Assembly: GCA_028822675.1 (NCBI GenBank) | Contig: JAPKDE010000013.1 | Span: forward strand, 1-27,906 | DNA: 27,906 bases | Direction of reading: 5' to 3' | From: Dehalococcoidia bacterium | Lineage (GTDB): Bacteria; Chloroflexota; Dehalococcoidia; UBA3495 | Part shown: positions 6,693 to 14,484 of the stretch, in pieces | How the letters are laid out: the number at the start of each line of letters is the position of its first letter | Numbering within the stretch: position 1 is the first letter of the stretch | The notes under the pieces: model-generated | What the model was told of the DNA's origin: nothing | The model's database searches: none | What the model saw: only the letters and a program-made list of their open reading frames with translations | Position numbers and translations under genes: made by a program

Positions 6693-9194
6693 CTACTCCA
6701 ACTCGGCAACGGTGATGCCGTCGCCGCCGGCCCCTTCTCCGTCCTGGGCTGAGATCACCAGGGGGTGACCGTTCAGGTACTCACGGATGGCGGTGCGCAG
6801 CGCCCAGGTGCCTTTGCCGTGAATCAAGCGAACCGAACTGGCCCCGTCCAATGATGCATCGTTCAAGGCGTCATCCACCTTGCTTAGGGCCTCGTCCACC
6901 CGCAGACCGCGCAAGTCTAATTCCGGGCTCGGGCCACGCGTACGCGTTCTACTAGAGGAGCGGCTCAAATACACTCCGTGGGCAGCGGCAGTTGGGTCGG
7001 CATCGGCCTTCCGTTCCAGTTGGTACACTGGAATCTTGGCCCGCATGGTGCCTAGCAAAACTTCGATCCGCTCCTGGCTGTCGGCCGGAGATATTACCTC
7101 TACCGGCTGGGCAATGCCACGGATGTAGACGCGGTCGCCTTCCTTGAGGGTTTCCTGCCAAGGTATCCTTTCAACCTCGATGGGCGACCAGGACGTGGAA
7201 TCCAGTTCTCGTTGAACTTCTCTAATCTCATCGCGATGGACCTGCATCTGCTGTTTTGTCTCTGTTTCAGCTCTGGCAGCGGCCCTAACACGTGCTTCGG
7301 CATCCTGACGCATCTCGGCGGCTTCCAGAGTGCGTTCTGCCCTGGCCAGCCGGTCCAATATCCCACTAATTCGAGACTGAAGTTCCTGGCGCGAATCTTC
7401 GACCAAGTTGGCTTTGGCCGATTCTACGTCAGCCAATTGGGCGTCTAGCTCCCGTTGTTTGCGTGCCGAATCAGTCCGCGCAATTTCAGCTTCCTGCCGC
7501 AGTTCCTCGACCACCAGCCGTTCTTGCTGCAATTCCTGCAAGAGACCTTCAGTGGCCTGCTCCACCGGAGAGATACCGGTGCGGGCGTCGTCAATCACTT
7601 CCTGGGGCACGCCCAGTCGCGCGGCAATGGTCAGTGCGTAGCTGCGGCCCGGCAGACCCAGCGCCACATGATAAGTAGGCTCCAATGTGGCGGGATCCAG
7701 GTCGACACTGGCGTTAACCATGCCTGGTTGTTCCTGAACAAACCGGGCCACGCCACGGTGGTGGGTAGTGCCGACTACGAACGAGCCAGTCTTCTGGAAG
7801 TACCGGAGCACGGCGCTGGCCAAGGCCGAACCCTCTTCAGGGTCGGTGCTGGTACCAAGTTCGTCCACCAAGACCAGGGAATTGACGGTGGCGCGGGACA
7901 TGATTCCTTTCAGGTTGGTGATGTGTGAGCTGAATGTGGAAAGCGACTCCGAGATGCTCTGCTGGTCGCCAATGTCTGCGTAGATGCCGTCAAACCGGGG
8001 GAAGTGGGCTTCTTCCGCAGGCACGTGCAGACCGGCCTGGGCCATCATAGCCAGCAGACCCACAGTCTTCAGAGTTACCGTCTTGCCGCCGGCGTTGGGG
8101 CCGGTGATCAAGAGCACCTCTTGTTCTCGGTCTAGGTCGATGCTGACCGGCACCACGGCGCCCGTAAGCAGGGGGTGTCGCGCCCGAACCAGCCTCAGAC
8201 GCCTATCCGAAGCTTCCTGCTCTGAAACCCACGGCGCAACGGCGTTGATCACCTTGGAATAGCGGGCCTTGGCGATGTCCAGATCAAGCCTGGCGATCTG
8301 GTCCAGTGTCAACATGAGGTCTTCGCCGGAAAGACCGACCATGCCCGACAACTGCCGCAGCACTCGTTCAACCTCTCGGTCTTCGGCCAACCGGGCTTCA
8401 CGCCAGCGGTTGCCCATATCGATGGCCGGCATGGGCTCCACAAACACGGTTGCTCCACTGTCGGACACGTCATGGACGATGCCCGGCACCCGGTAGCGCA
8501 TCTCTGCTTTAATCAGCAGCACCATACGGCCGTTGCGTTGGGTTATCAGGGCTTCTTGGAGCACGTCGGCACGCTGTAGTCGGCGCAGGTTACGCTCCAT
8601 GATGTCGTTCAGCCGGTTTTGGGCGTTGCGGGCGTCCTGACGCAGGTTGTGCAGCACTGGACTAGCGTTATCCAGCACCTCTCCAACTGGGCTGATGGAA
8701 CCGGAGAGCGTGCGTTCCAGGTCGCCCAATTCCGGGATGCTCTCTCCAATGCTGGACAGCAACGGAATCTCGTCGTGACGGCCAAGCTCAGTGCGGTTGA
8801 AACGAGCGGCGCGAAGCAATTCTCGAATAGCAAACAGTTCGTCGCCGCGCAGCAAACCACCCAGCAAGGCCCGCTGAAGAATCTCTCTAAAGTCCTGATC
8901 CGGCCCAAATTCAAGGCCCACACCAGTGTCCAGGTACAGCTTGGCCTCGGACGTTTCCTGCTGCCTGGTGGCGATATCTAACAGGTCAAGCGTTGGTGAC
9001 AGAGACCGGGCACGCTCGGCGCCAACCACTGTGTGCGTGTGGCTGACGAGTTGCTCTCGGACTTTATCGAATTCGAGCAGCCGTCCGGCGAAATCGAAGC
9101 CGCCCAGGTCTGTGTTCAACGTGCGAGTCTCTCGTCGGACCGTGGACTCCGAGGGGTTATTCATTTCAGGCATTGCAGGTTCAGTGTCGTTCAA
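6693..9194 (-). CDS. mutS2: MutS2 ATPase/endonuclease, ribosome-collision factor
   Basis: MutS2 is a MutS paralogue without the mismatch-recognition domain. In Bacillus it binds collided ribosomes and splits the stalled one; older work ties it to suppression of recombination. The 833 residues contain the core/lever region (~1-340), Walker A GPNAGGKT (~365-372), the STFSSHI segment (~419-425), Walker B LVLVDELG (~440-447), a long Glu/Arg-rich coiled coil (~540-680), a KOW-like segment (~695-750) and a C-terminal Smr domain with ELDLRGLRVDEA and HGKGTWALR. The Smr loop has Trp where Gly is usual (GKGTG). The predicted start is TTG 9194, only 3 nt after the preceding stop and without a clear ribosome binding site. 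In-frame ATGs at 9173 and 9164 are alternatives. Confidence 0.93.
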   Translation of the reverse strand: MNDTEPAMPEMNNPSESTVRRETRTLNTDLGGFDFAGRLLEFDKVREQLVSHTHTVVGAERARSLSPTLDLLDIATRQQETSEAKLYLDTGVGLEFGPDQDFREILQRALLGGLLRGDELFAIRELLRAARFNRTELGRHDEIPLLSSIGESIPELGDLERTLSGSISPVGEVLDNASPVLHNLRQDARNAQNRLNDIMERNLRRLQRADVLQEALITQRNGRMVLLIKAEMRYRVPGIVHDVSDSGATVFVEPMPAIDMGNRWREARLAEDREVERVLRQLSGMVGLSGEDLMLTLDQIARLDLDIAKARYSKVINAVAPWVSEQEASDRRLRLVRARHPLLTGAVVPVSIDLDREQEVLLITGPNAGGKTVTLKTVGLLAMMAQAGLHVPAEEAHFPRFDGIYADIGDQQSISESLSTFSSHITNLKGIMSRATVNSLVLVDELGTSTDPEEGSALASAVLRYFQKTGSFVVGTTHHRGVARFVQEQPGMVNASVDLDPATLEPTYHVALGLPGRSYALTIAARLGVPQEVIDDARTGISPVEQATEGLLQELQQERLVVEELRQEAEIARTDSARKQRELDAQLADVESAKANLVEDSRQELQSRISGILDRLARAERTLEAAEMRQDAEARVRAAARAETETKQQMQVHRDEIREVQRELDSTSWSPIEVERIPWQETLKEGDRVYIRGIAQPVEVISPADSQERIEVLLGTMRAKIPVYQLERKADADPTAAAHGVYLSRSSSRTRTRGPSPELDLRGLRVDEALSKVDDALNDASLDGASSVRLIHGKGTWALRTAIREYLNGHPLVISAQDGEGAGGDGITVAELE

Positions 9195-9197
9195 TTA

Positions 9198-9953
9198 TTA
9201 CCAGTCCATAGCCCAAACACGGCTCTCATGCAGCGTGCTACCCAGGTCATCAAGGGTGTCGCGCTTGGGATCTCGGATGTTTAATCTTCTTTTCAGCGTA
9301 ATGCCTTTGTATTCGTCCAGTCGAGGGCAGACCTTCAGGAAGCCGTTCAGCGTGAATTTTTCTCCGCCCAACACCACATGGTCCAACTCACGGGCCACGG
9401 GCTCAAACTGGGCGCGAATGGACTCGCAGACTTTTATGTAAAGACGCCGCATCTGCCCTTCTCTGATGCGGGTGTAACGGAGCTGCGATGTGCCACCGGC
9501 GTGGTGTTTGCCCTTCACGTAGCGCGAATCGGTCTTAGAGCTTTCCAGGTCCGCGCCCCGGTAGACTGCCACGGAGTAGCGACCCAGCCGCACCAGAACC
9601 ACGCCGATGGTGCGTTCTGCGTCCAATAATTCCCCAAGTGGTTCATCGTTCCAAGTGTCATAAAGACCGCTCTCCAGCACCGGAAACGGTGGCGCTATGA
9701 CCAGCATACGGTCACCAGCCCTGAGCCCCACCAGACCGCAACCGTTGTCCTCGGGGGTACCACCCAAGCGGGACAATCGCTCTTTCCATTCCGCAGAACC
9801 AGCAGTGTCACCTGGCCGCAGGTAGATGGATGAACTAACCTCGCCGTCGTGGGGCATACGCACGTTCAACAGATTGCGCAGCCGTTCTTTAGTCAGCCAG
9901 TCTCCACTGATGCTGGCGGCAGGCGTGGCTGTTCTGTTTCTAGCTTCGGTCAT
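9198..9953 (-). CDS. Vms1/eRF1-like (VLRF1) peptidyl-tRNA hydrolase
   Basis: Probably cleaves the ester bond between a stalled nascent chain and its tRNA on the ribosome, like eukaryotic Vms1/ANKZF1 and actinobacterial acVLRF1 proteins. The key feature is KHHAGGTSQLRYTRIREGQ at residues ~149-167. This matches the VLRF1 catalytic loop, where GG-x-SQ corresponds to the eRF1 GGQ; Q157 is the predicted catalytic residue and the RYTRIRE helix follows. The preceding segment TIGVVLVRLGRYSVAVYRG (~115-133) fits the RNase H-like strands of the eRF1 domain 2 fold. The C-terminal part (~180-251) has a DHVVLGGE strand typical of the fold. It is the first gene of a two-gene operon with mutS2 (3-nt gap). 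Assignment is by motif recognition only. Confidence 0.72.
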   Translation of the reverse strand: MTEARNRTATPAASISGDWLTKERLRNLLNVRMPHDGEVSSSIYLRPGDTAGSAEWKERLSRLGGTPEDNGCGLVGLRAGDRMLVIAPPFPVLESGLYDTWNDEPLGELLDAERTIGVVLVRLGRYSVAVYRGADLESSKTDSRYVKGKHHAGGTSQLRYTRIREGQMRRLYIKVCESIRAQFEPVARELDHVVLGGEKFTLNGFLKVCPRLDEYKGITLKRRLNIRDPKRDTLDDLGSTLHESRVWAMDW

Positions 9954-9960
9954 TTAGATT

Positions 9961-9996
9961 GATGAAAATTGTACCACTGCCGCATCTTTCACCGAA
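9961..9996 (-). promoter_or_regulatory. Candidate promoter for VLRF1-mutS2
   Basis: On the minus strand a TACAAT box lies at 9973-9968, 15 nt before the ATG at 9953. The matching -35 region (TTCGGT at 9996-9991) is poor. With initiation near 9961 the leader would be only ~8 nt, consistent with the absence of a Shine-Dalgarno and with a near-leaderless mRNA. The same TACAAT hexamer occurs in the NIPSNAP and lysS promoters. Confidence 0.35.
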
Positions 9997-10064
9997 GAGG
10001 TGCCGGGCATAGAATGGCCTCAGAATTTAAAAAGCCGCAGGTAATAAGCCGTAGGGAGAAACCA

Positions 10065-10862
10065 ATGGCGACAGACAAAGACTTAACCCTGCTCCAACGC
10101 CGGGATCTGGTGCTGGAACAACTTTATGAATCACATAAGGCACTCCATGGATCCTTGGCAGGGCTCGACCCCGATGATGCATTTTTGGGCTCCAGATGGT
10201 CGGTTTAGGAGACGCTGAGACACCTGGATGCCGAGAACTATCTAGACCGACTGGAGAAGATCGCATCCGGCGAGTTGGACATGCTAGCTCCCTTTGCCAC
10301 CCGCGAAGACAGGCTCAAACAAGACATCGCCCACCTGGATTAGACTCACCAGCGGTTCCGCGCCTTGGTTGCGAGTTTGACCGAAGACCGGATGGCCCAG
10401 CCAGCTATCCCATACAACCTTGAAAATAACTTTCCCGAGCTGACGTTGCTGGAATTAATCGAACGTTCATCTGGACATGAGGCCACCCACGCCAGTCAGA
10501 TCGTGGAAACGCGCAAGTACGTGACCGCCTTTGCCGCCAAGGAACGGGCTGTGACGTTCATCGTCCTGGACCCAGCCAGTCCTTCACATTTGGGTGATTC
10601 AACCATCGGACTGCTGAAATATGCTGATAATGTCGCCGGTACTGCCGAAGCCCTTAATGCAGTGCGAAATTTCGCCACCGGGACCGAGCAATCGATTAAC
10701 GGCGAGAACAACATTGAAATCATCGCCCGGATGGGCCGAGACGCTAGGGCCGGTGTCTGGAATGTGGTCTGCACCATTGGCAGTCCGTCTGAGTTGCACC
10801 AGGAGCTTTTGCAGATGGCTGAGAAGCACTGCGATAAAGTGGTCATCATGCAGGCAAACTAG
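10065..10862 (+). pseudogene. DinB-like protein interrupted by two in-frame TAG codons
   Basis: From ATG 10065 (GGGAG at 10054-10058) one reading frame continues for 265 codons except for TAG at 10206-10208 and TAG at 10341-10343. The N-terminal ~150 residues read as a DinB/DUF664-type four-helix metalloprotein. They include LLQRRDLVLEQLYES, RWSV(TAG)ETLRHLDAENYLDRL with the first metal His, and GHEATHASQI with the HxxxH pair. A further ~100-residue domain follows (ERAVTFIVLDPASPSHLG to the end) that I do not recognise. Both TAG codons fall where DinB proteins commonly have Lys, Gln or Glu, so each is one substitution from a sense codon, and there is no frameshift. The final stop is a double TAGTAG. 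Either a recent pseudogene or readthrough; a pseudogene is more likely. Confidence 0.7.
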
Positions 10863-10883
10863 TAGCCATTGACGCCGGACCGT

Positions 10884-10912
10884 TTGCCCGGACAATCCAG
10901 TTTTGCTACACT
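10884..10912 (+). promoter_or_regulatory. Candidate sigma70-type promoter (upstream, P1)
   Basis: TTGCCC at 10884-10889, a 17-nt spacer and TACACT at 10907-10912. It lies just after the DinB-like gene and ~90 bp upstream of the NIPSNAP start, so it could be a distal promoter for NIPSNAP. No operator-like repeat is evident around it. Confidence 0.35.
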
Positions 10913-10951
10913 GTCGCCGTACTTCAGGCCCGTCTCTGATTTAGCCTGGTT

Positions 10952-10981
10952 TTGAGCCTGGCAAGGTGGGCAGAATACAAT
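10952..10981 (+). promoter_or_regulatory. Candidate sigma70-type promoter for NIPSNAP (P2)
   Basis: TTGAGC at 10952-10957, an 18-nt spacer and TACAAT at 10976-10981. Initiation near 10988 would place the AGGAG ribosome binding site (10993-10997) at the very 5' end of the transcript, giving a ~15-nt leader before ATG 11003. Confidence 0.5.
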
Positions 10982-11002
10982 CTACGTCAGTTAGGAGCCA
11001 CC

Positions 11003-11623
11003 ATGATTTACGAAGTGCGTACCTACGTCCTGAAACCCGGCAGCGTCGCCACGTTCGAAGAGAACTTTGCCGCCGCGTTGCCTCACCGCGAGAAGTATTC
11101 CAAGTTGGGAGCCTTCTGGCACACCGAGATCGGCCCCTTGAACCAGGTGATTCACGTGTGGCCCTACGAGAGCGTGGAAGAGCGCAACAGCGTCCGCGCA
11201 GAAGCTAGCAAAGACCCAAACTGGCCGCCGAAGAATGACCCCGACATGTACGTGAGCATGAACTCAGAGATTTTCAACCCGGCCCCGTTCATGCGCCCGC
11301 TGGGTGGCGATCAAGCGTTGGGTTCCATCTACGAGATGCGTTCCTACACCTACAAGGTCGGCAGCATGAGTAAGGTTATCGACATCTGGGCCGATGCCGT
11401 TCCCGCCCGCGAGGAATTCTCCCCGTTGGCCGCCGCCATGTATACCGACACTGGCGGATTGAACAAATGGGTCCACATCTGGGCCTACAACGATCTAGAC
11501 CAGCGAAAAAACGTTAGGGCCGAAGCCAGCAAGACTCCAACCTGGCCACCGCCCACCCGGGAATTCTTGGTCAGCCAAGAGAACAAGATCATGGTCCCGT
11601 CGTCCTTCTCCCCAATGCACTAG
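11003..11623 (+). CDS. NIPSNAP-family protein with two tandem domains
   Basis: NIPSNAP proteins adopt a dimeric alpha+beta barrel fold. Bacterial functions are mostly unknown, though relatives sit in catabolic operons. The 206-residue product contains two copies of the domain: residues 1-~75 (IYEVRTYVLKPGS ... NQVIHVWPYES ... RAEASKDPNWPP) and ~108-185 (IYEMRSYTYKVGS ... NKWVHIWAYND ... RAEASKTPTWPP). Each half keeps the IYE-R-Y strand, the H-W-Y strand and the RAEAS-P-WPP helix and loop, so this is an internal duplication that could form the barrel within one chain. ATG 11003 with AGGAG (10993-10997) is preferred over the in-frame TTG at 10952. Two terminators follow, so it is probably monocistronic. 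Confidence 0.85.
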   Translation: MIYEVRTYVLKPGSVATFEENFAAALPHREKYSKLGAFWHTEIGPLNQVIHVWPYESVEERNSVRAEASKDPNWPPKNDPDMYVSMNSEIFNPAPFMRPLGGDQALGSIYEMRSYTYKVGSMSKVIDIWADAVPAREEFSPLAAAMYTDTGGLNKWVHIWAYNDLDQRKNVRAEASKTPTWPPPTREFLVSQENKIMVPSSFSPMH

Positions 11624-11645
11624 CCGCGCAGCGGCGTTTTGTTTG
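11623..11645 (+). terminator. Rho-independent terminator after NIPSNAP
   Basis: GCCGC (11623-11627), loop GCA, GCGGC (11631-11635), followed by GTTTTGTTT. The left arm begins in the NIPSNAP stop codon. The stem is short, but GC-only and followed directly by the T-rich tail. Confidence 0.6.
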
Positions 11646-11695
11646 GACAGGTGTTCTAAACGATTCGTGATTGGTTTTCCAACGAGCACAACTGG

Positions 11696-11734
11696 GAGGC
11701 TCTGCCGAGAAACATGGGCAGGGCCTCTTTATTT
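11696..11734 (+). terminator. Second rho-independent terminator before the aldolase
   Basis: An 11-bp stem pairs GAGGCTCTGCC (11696-11706) with GGCAGGGCCTC (11717-11727) with one T-G wobble. The loop is 10 nt and the tail is TTTATTT. This is the stronger of the two terminators that isolate NIPSNAP from the downstream aldolase gene. Confidence 0.75.
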
Positions 11735-11802
11735 GATGCACTCCGGTTCCCCTACACCAGCATCATCACCCTGGAATATTGAAATAGCGGCGCAAAAATT
11801 GC

Positions 11803-12515
11803 ATGACTGATTTTGATGAACAATTAGAAGAACTGGTCACGGCCAACCGCATATTGGCACGGGAGGGAGTGGTAGACGCCTTTGGCCACGTGAGCATCAG
11901 GCATCCACAATACCCGGACCGGTACGTATTGTCCCAGTCCCGCGCACCAGACCTGGTGGAAGTCTCTGATCTGATGGAGTACACCCTGGAGGGCGAGCCC
12001 CTAGACCAACAGGGCCGCACCATGTATTCGGAGCGTCCGATCCACGGCGGCATTTACGAGGCCCGAGACGACGTTCTGGCCGTCGTCCACAACCACTCGG
12101 CAACGGTGGTGCCGTTCACCGTTACAGACACGCCACTGCGGCCAATGTTCCACCTGGCAGCCATCATTGGGCCGGAACTGCCGGTTTGGGACATACGCGA
12201 CAATTTTCAGGACACCAGCATGCTGGTCACAACAATGGAGCAAGGCCGAGACCTGGCCCGCTGCTTATAGGTGACCGCCGGGTGGCCCTGATGCGCGGCC
12301 ACGGCTGCGTGGTTGCCGGCAAGTCCATCCAAGAGGTTGTGATGGCCTCGGTCTATCTGCAGGTCAACGCCGGACTGCTACTGGAATCGCTGCGGCTGGG
12401 AGATGTTAAATACATGACACCAGGCGAGATTGAATTAATGGCAGAAGGCCAGATGCGCCCCACGGCCCAAGAACGGGCCTGGGAATATTGGGCCAACCGT
12501 GCCGGACGTGGCTAG
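11803..12515 (+). pseudogene. Class II aldolase/adducin-family gene with a -1 frameshift
   Basis: Members are Zn-dependent aldolases, epimerases or decarboxylases such as FucA and AraD. From ATG 11803 the frame encodes the first ~155 residues, including the substrate loop FGHVSIRHP, the metal pair HNHSATVV and the catalytic-region Glu (GIYEARDD). It then reaches TAG at 12268-12270. From ~12261 the homology continues in another frame (LLIGDRRVALMRGHGCVVAGKS ...) to TAG 12515, supplying the third metal His (RGHG). One missing base near 12259-12262 (CGC-CTG read as CGCTG) explains it. Possibilities are a recent pseudogene, a sequencing or assembly deletion, or programmed frameshifting. No classical slippery heptamer is visible, so I favour the first two. 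Confidence 0.75.
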
Positions 12516-12542
12516 GACCCAGGCGGGATTAGAACCCAGGCG
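12514..12542 (+). repeat. 12-bp imperfect direct repeat before the SnoaL-like gene
   Basis: AGGACCCAGGCG (12514-12525) and AGAACCCAGGCG (12531-12542) are repeated with a 17-bp period, starting in the aldolase stop and ending 25 bp before the next start codon. They could be a tandem binding site or a small local duplication. Confidence 0.5.
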
Positions 12543-12566
12543 TAGTTATAACGAGGAAAAAGACTG

Positions 12567-12968
12567 ATGATTCCTGAACCCGAACCAGAGATAGTTGAAG
12601 AACTAAAAGCCGCCAACCAGCGGTTTTACGACGCGTTTTCAGACTTGGATATATCCATCATGGACCAGGTCTGGGAGGACTCCGCGCGGGTGGTTTGTGT
12701 TCATCCGGGGTGGACTCCCTTGATCGGCTGGGAAGCCGTGCGCATGAGCTGGGACCGTATCTTCCAGAATTCCAACCTGATGCAATTCCAAGTCCGTTAC
12801 CTGAACGTACTAGTCGAGGGTGATTTCGGCAGCGTCACCTGTGTCGAAGTCATCACTAGCGTGGTAGCGGGAACAGCGTCTAATTTCAGCACCTTTGCCA
12901 CCAACGTTTTCGTCCGGCGGGAAGACGGCTGGCGTATGATCGCCCACCACGCTTCTCAGTCAGCCTAG
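12567..12968 (+). CDS. SnoaL-like/NTF2-fold protein
   Basis: A 133-residue protein of the NTF2-like cone fold (SnoaL_3/DUF4440 type). The N-terminal helix IVEELKAANQRFYDAFSDLDIS, the segment VWEDSARVVCVHPGW with GWEAVRMSWDRIF, and the C-terminal strands FATNVFVRREDGWRMIAHHAS are the characteristic pattern. In such proteins the W-R-I-H-H strand closes the pocket. Functions range from small-molecule isomerase or hydrolase to pure ligand binding, and the substrate cannot be inferred. GAGG at 12553-12556 supports ATG 12567. It lies 51 bp after the broken aldolase on the same strand. The stop is TAG. Confidence 0.8.
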   Translation: MIPEPEPEIVEELKAANQRFYDAFSDLDISIMDQVWEDSARVVCVHPGWTPLIGWEAVRMSWDRIFQNSNLMQFQVRYLNVLVEGDFGSVTCVEVITSVVAGTASNFSTFATNVFVRREDGWRMIAHHASQSA

Positions 12969-13022
12969 ACCGCCCATACGAAACCCCAGTAATTAGTCCC
13001 CTCTCGCCACAACCTGCACTGG

Positions 13023-13126
13023 CTTAACTGCCCAGGGATTTCGCCCAACTGTTAAGATAGGTTGTGCTATCCCACGGCCCAATGGGCCTTTGACTAGAGG
13101 CAGATTATGCCCGGTTACGCTGGGCA
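13023..13126 (+). promoter_or_regulatory. Leader with inverted repeats upstream of the Er-VIT1 gene
   Basis: The 204-bp gap before 13173 contains CTTAAC/GTTAAG (13023-13028, 13051-13056), GATAG-6-CTATC (13056-13071), GGCCCA-A-TGGGCC (around 13076-13088, followed by TTTG) and TGCCC-9-GGGCA (13108-13126). These could be a metal-regulator operator plus a structured leader. I do not recognise a Fur, DtxR or Mn-riboswitch consensus, and no convincing promoter is visible. Confidence 0.3.
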
Positions 13127-13172
13127 ATAACAGCGTCTGGTAGCGCCACAGAAATTTATAAGGACACCCATC

Positions 13173-14435
13173 ATGGCTCCACAACCACCGTCAATGACAA
13201 AGACGGAACGAAACCTTTGGTCGGCCATTGTCGCTGAGGCAATGGCCCATTTGAAATATAACGCCTACGCTCACCGAGCCCTGGAAGAGGGTCACCCCGA
13301 AGTGGCCCAGGTCTTCCAAGAAGTGGCCGGCGCCGAGACCATCCACGGTATGAACCATCTGCGAGTGGCGGGTGCGCTGGACGCCACTCATATCAACCTG
13401 CGCACGGTGACCGAGGGCGAGTCCAAAGAATACAGCACCATGTATCCCAAGATGATCCAGGATGCCTTGGACGAGGGCCGCCAGGACGCCGCAGACTCGT
13501 TTGCCCTGGCCATGGACCGCGAGCGCCATCACCTGACGGTGTTCACCGTTGCCTTGGAACTGCTGGATGCCAAAACAGCGGCCATTGCGGCTGCGGGTTT
13601 GGAGCCGGTAGTTGCACCATCGGCCAACCAAGCGTCCGGCCCAGTACCAGCCACAGGACCAGCTCCCGGCAGCGCCCTGACCATCGATGACGATGGCATG
13701 ACCATGGCGGACTACGTTAGCGCGGCCACAGAGATCGACCGTGAGCGCTGGCGTGTCGCCCGGCTGGGAAGATTGCGTGAAGTGGTCTTTGGCGCTCAGG
13801 ATGGCCTATTAAGCACGGTGGCATTGGTCACCGGAGTTGCCGTAGCCGTGGAAAACCAGACCACGGTGTTGGTCGCCGGTTTGGCGGCTGCGCTGCCGGG
13901 CATGCTATCCATGGCCACCGGAGCATTCTTGGGCTCCCGCGCGGAGCAGGATGTCCAAAGGGCAGAAATCGCCCGTGAGGCCCTAGAGCTTGAGGAAAAC
14001 CCGGCTGAGGAGTTGGCCGAGTTGGTGGTGCTCTACCAGCGAGAGGGCAAGACCTATCAGGAAGCGCGACACCTAGCTGATGAGATATCCCAGGACAAAG
14101 ACCTGTGGCTGCGCACTCTGGTGGAGAAAGAACTGGGCATCAGCCCCGACGATACAACCAACCCCATGAAGGACGCCCTCACCATGGGTATCGCCTTCAT
14201 ACTGGCAGCGATCATACCCATAATGCCCCATTTCTTCATGGAAGGCGGGGCGGCCATCAGCGTGTCCATTGCAGCGGCGCTGACGGGCCTGTTCATCTTG
14301 GGCGTGGGCAAAGGCCGGTTGGTGCAGCGTTCACCGCTCCTGCAAGGACTGGAGATACTGGCCATTGGCGCAATATCTGCCGGGGTCGGCTTTGGACTGG
14401 GCGATCTGATTCCCAGGATTATCAACCTCTCTTAA
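13173..14435 (+). CDS. Er-VIT1 family iron/manganese exporter (MbfA-like)
   Basis: Fusion of a rubrerythrin/ferritin-like domain to a VIT1/CCC1 transporter, the architecture of membrane-bound ferritin MbfA, which exports iron from the cytoplasm. Residues ~10-135 form the diiron helical bundle with candidate ligands E22, E55xxH58, E86 and E117xxH120. Residues ~145-175 are a Pro/Ala-rich linker. Residues ~190-420 form the VIT domain, with RLREVVFGAQDGLLSTVALVTG as its first helix, an acidic cytoplasmic helical stretch (VQRAEIAREALELEENPAEEL) and three further hydrophobic segments to the C-terminus. AAGGA (13160-13164) supports ATG 13173. The long leader contains several inverted repeats, compatible with metal control. 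It converges with the alpha/beta hydrolase gene. Confidence 0.87.
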   Translation: MAPQPPSMTKTERNLWSAIVAEAMAHLKYNAYAHRALEEGHPEVAQVFQEVAGAETIHGMNHLRVAGALDATHINLRTVTEGESKEYSTMYPKMIQDALDEGRQDAADSFALAMDRERHHLTVFTVALELLDAKTAAIAAAGLEPVVAPSANQASGPVPATGPAPGSALTIDDDGMTMADYVSAATEIDRERWRVARLGRLREVVFGAQDGLLSTVALVTGVAVAVENQTTVLVAGLAAALPGMLSMATGAFLGSRAEQDVQRAEIAREALELEENPAEELAELVVLYQREGKTYQEARHLADEISQDKDLWLRTLVEKELGISPDDTTNPMKDALTMGIAFILAAIIPIMPHFFMEGGAAISVSIAAALTGLFILGVGKGRLVQRSPLLQGLEILAIGAISAGVGFGLGDLIPRIINLS

Positions 14436-14484
14436 AAGCCTGCGTCGATAATTAAACCCTAGCCGTTCACCTTGGCCTAGATTC

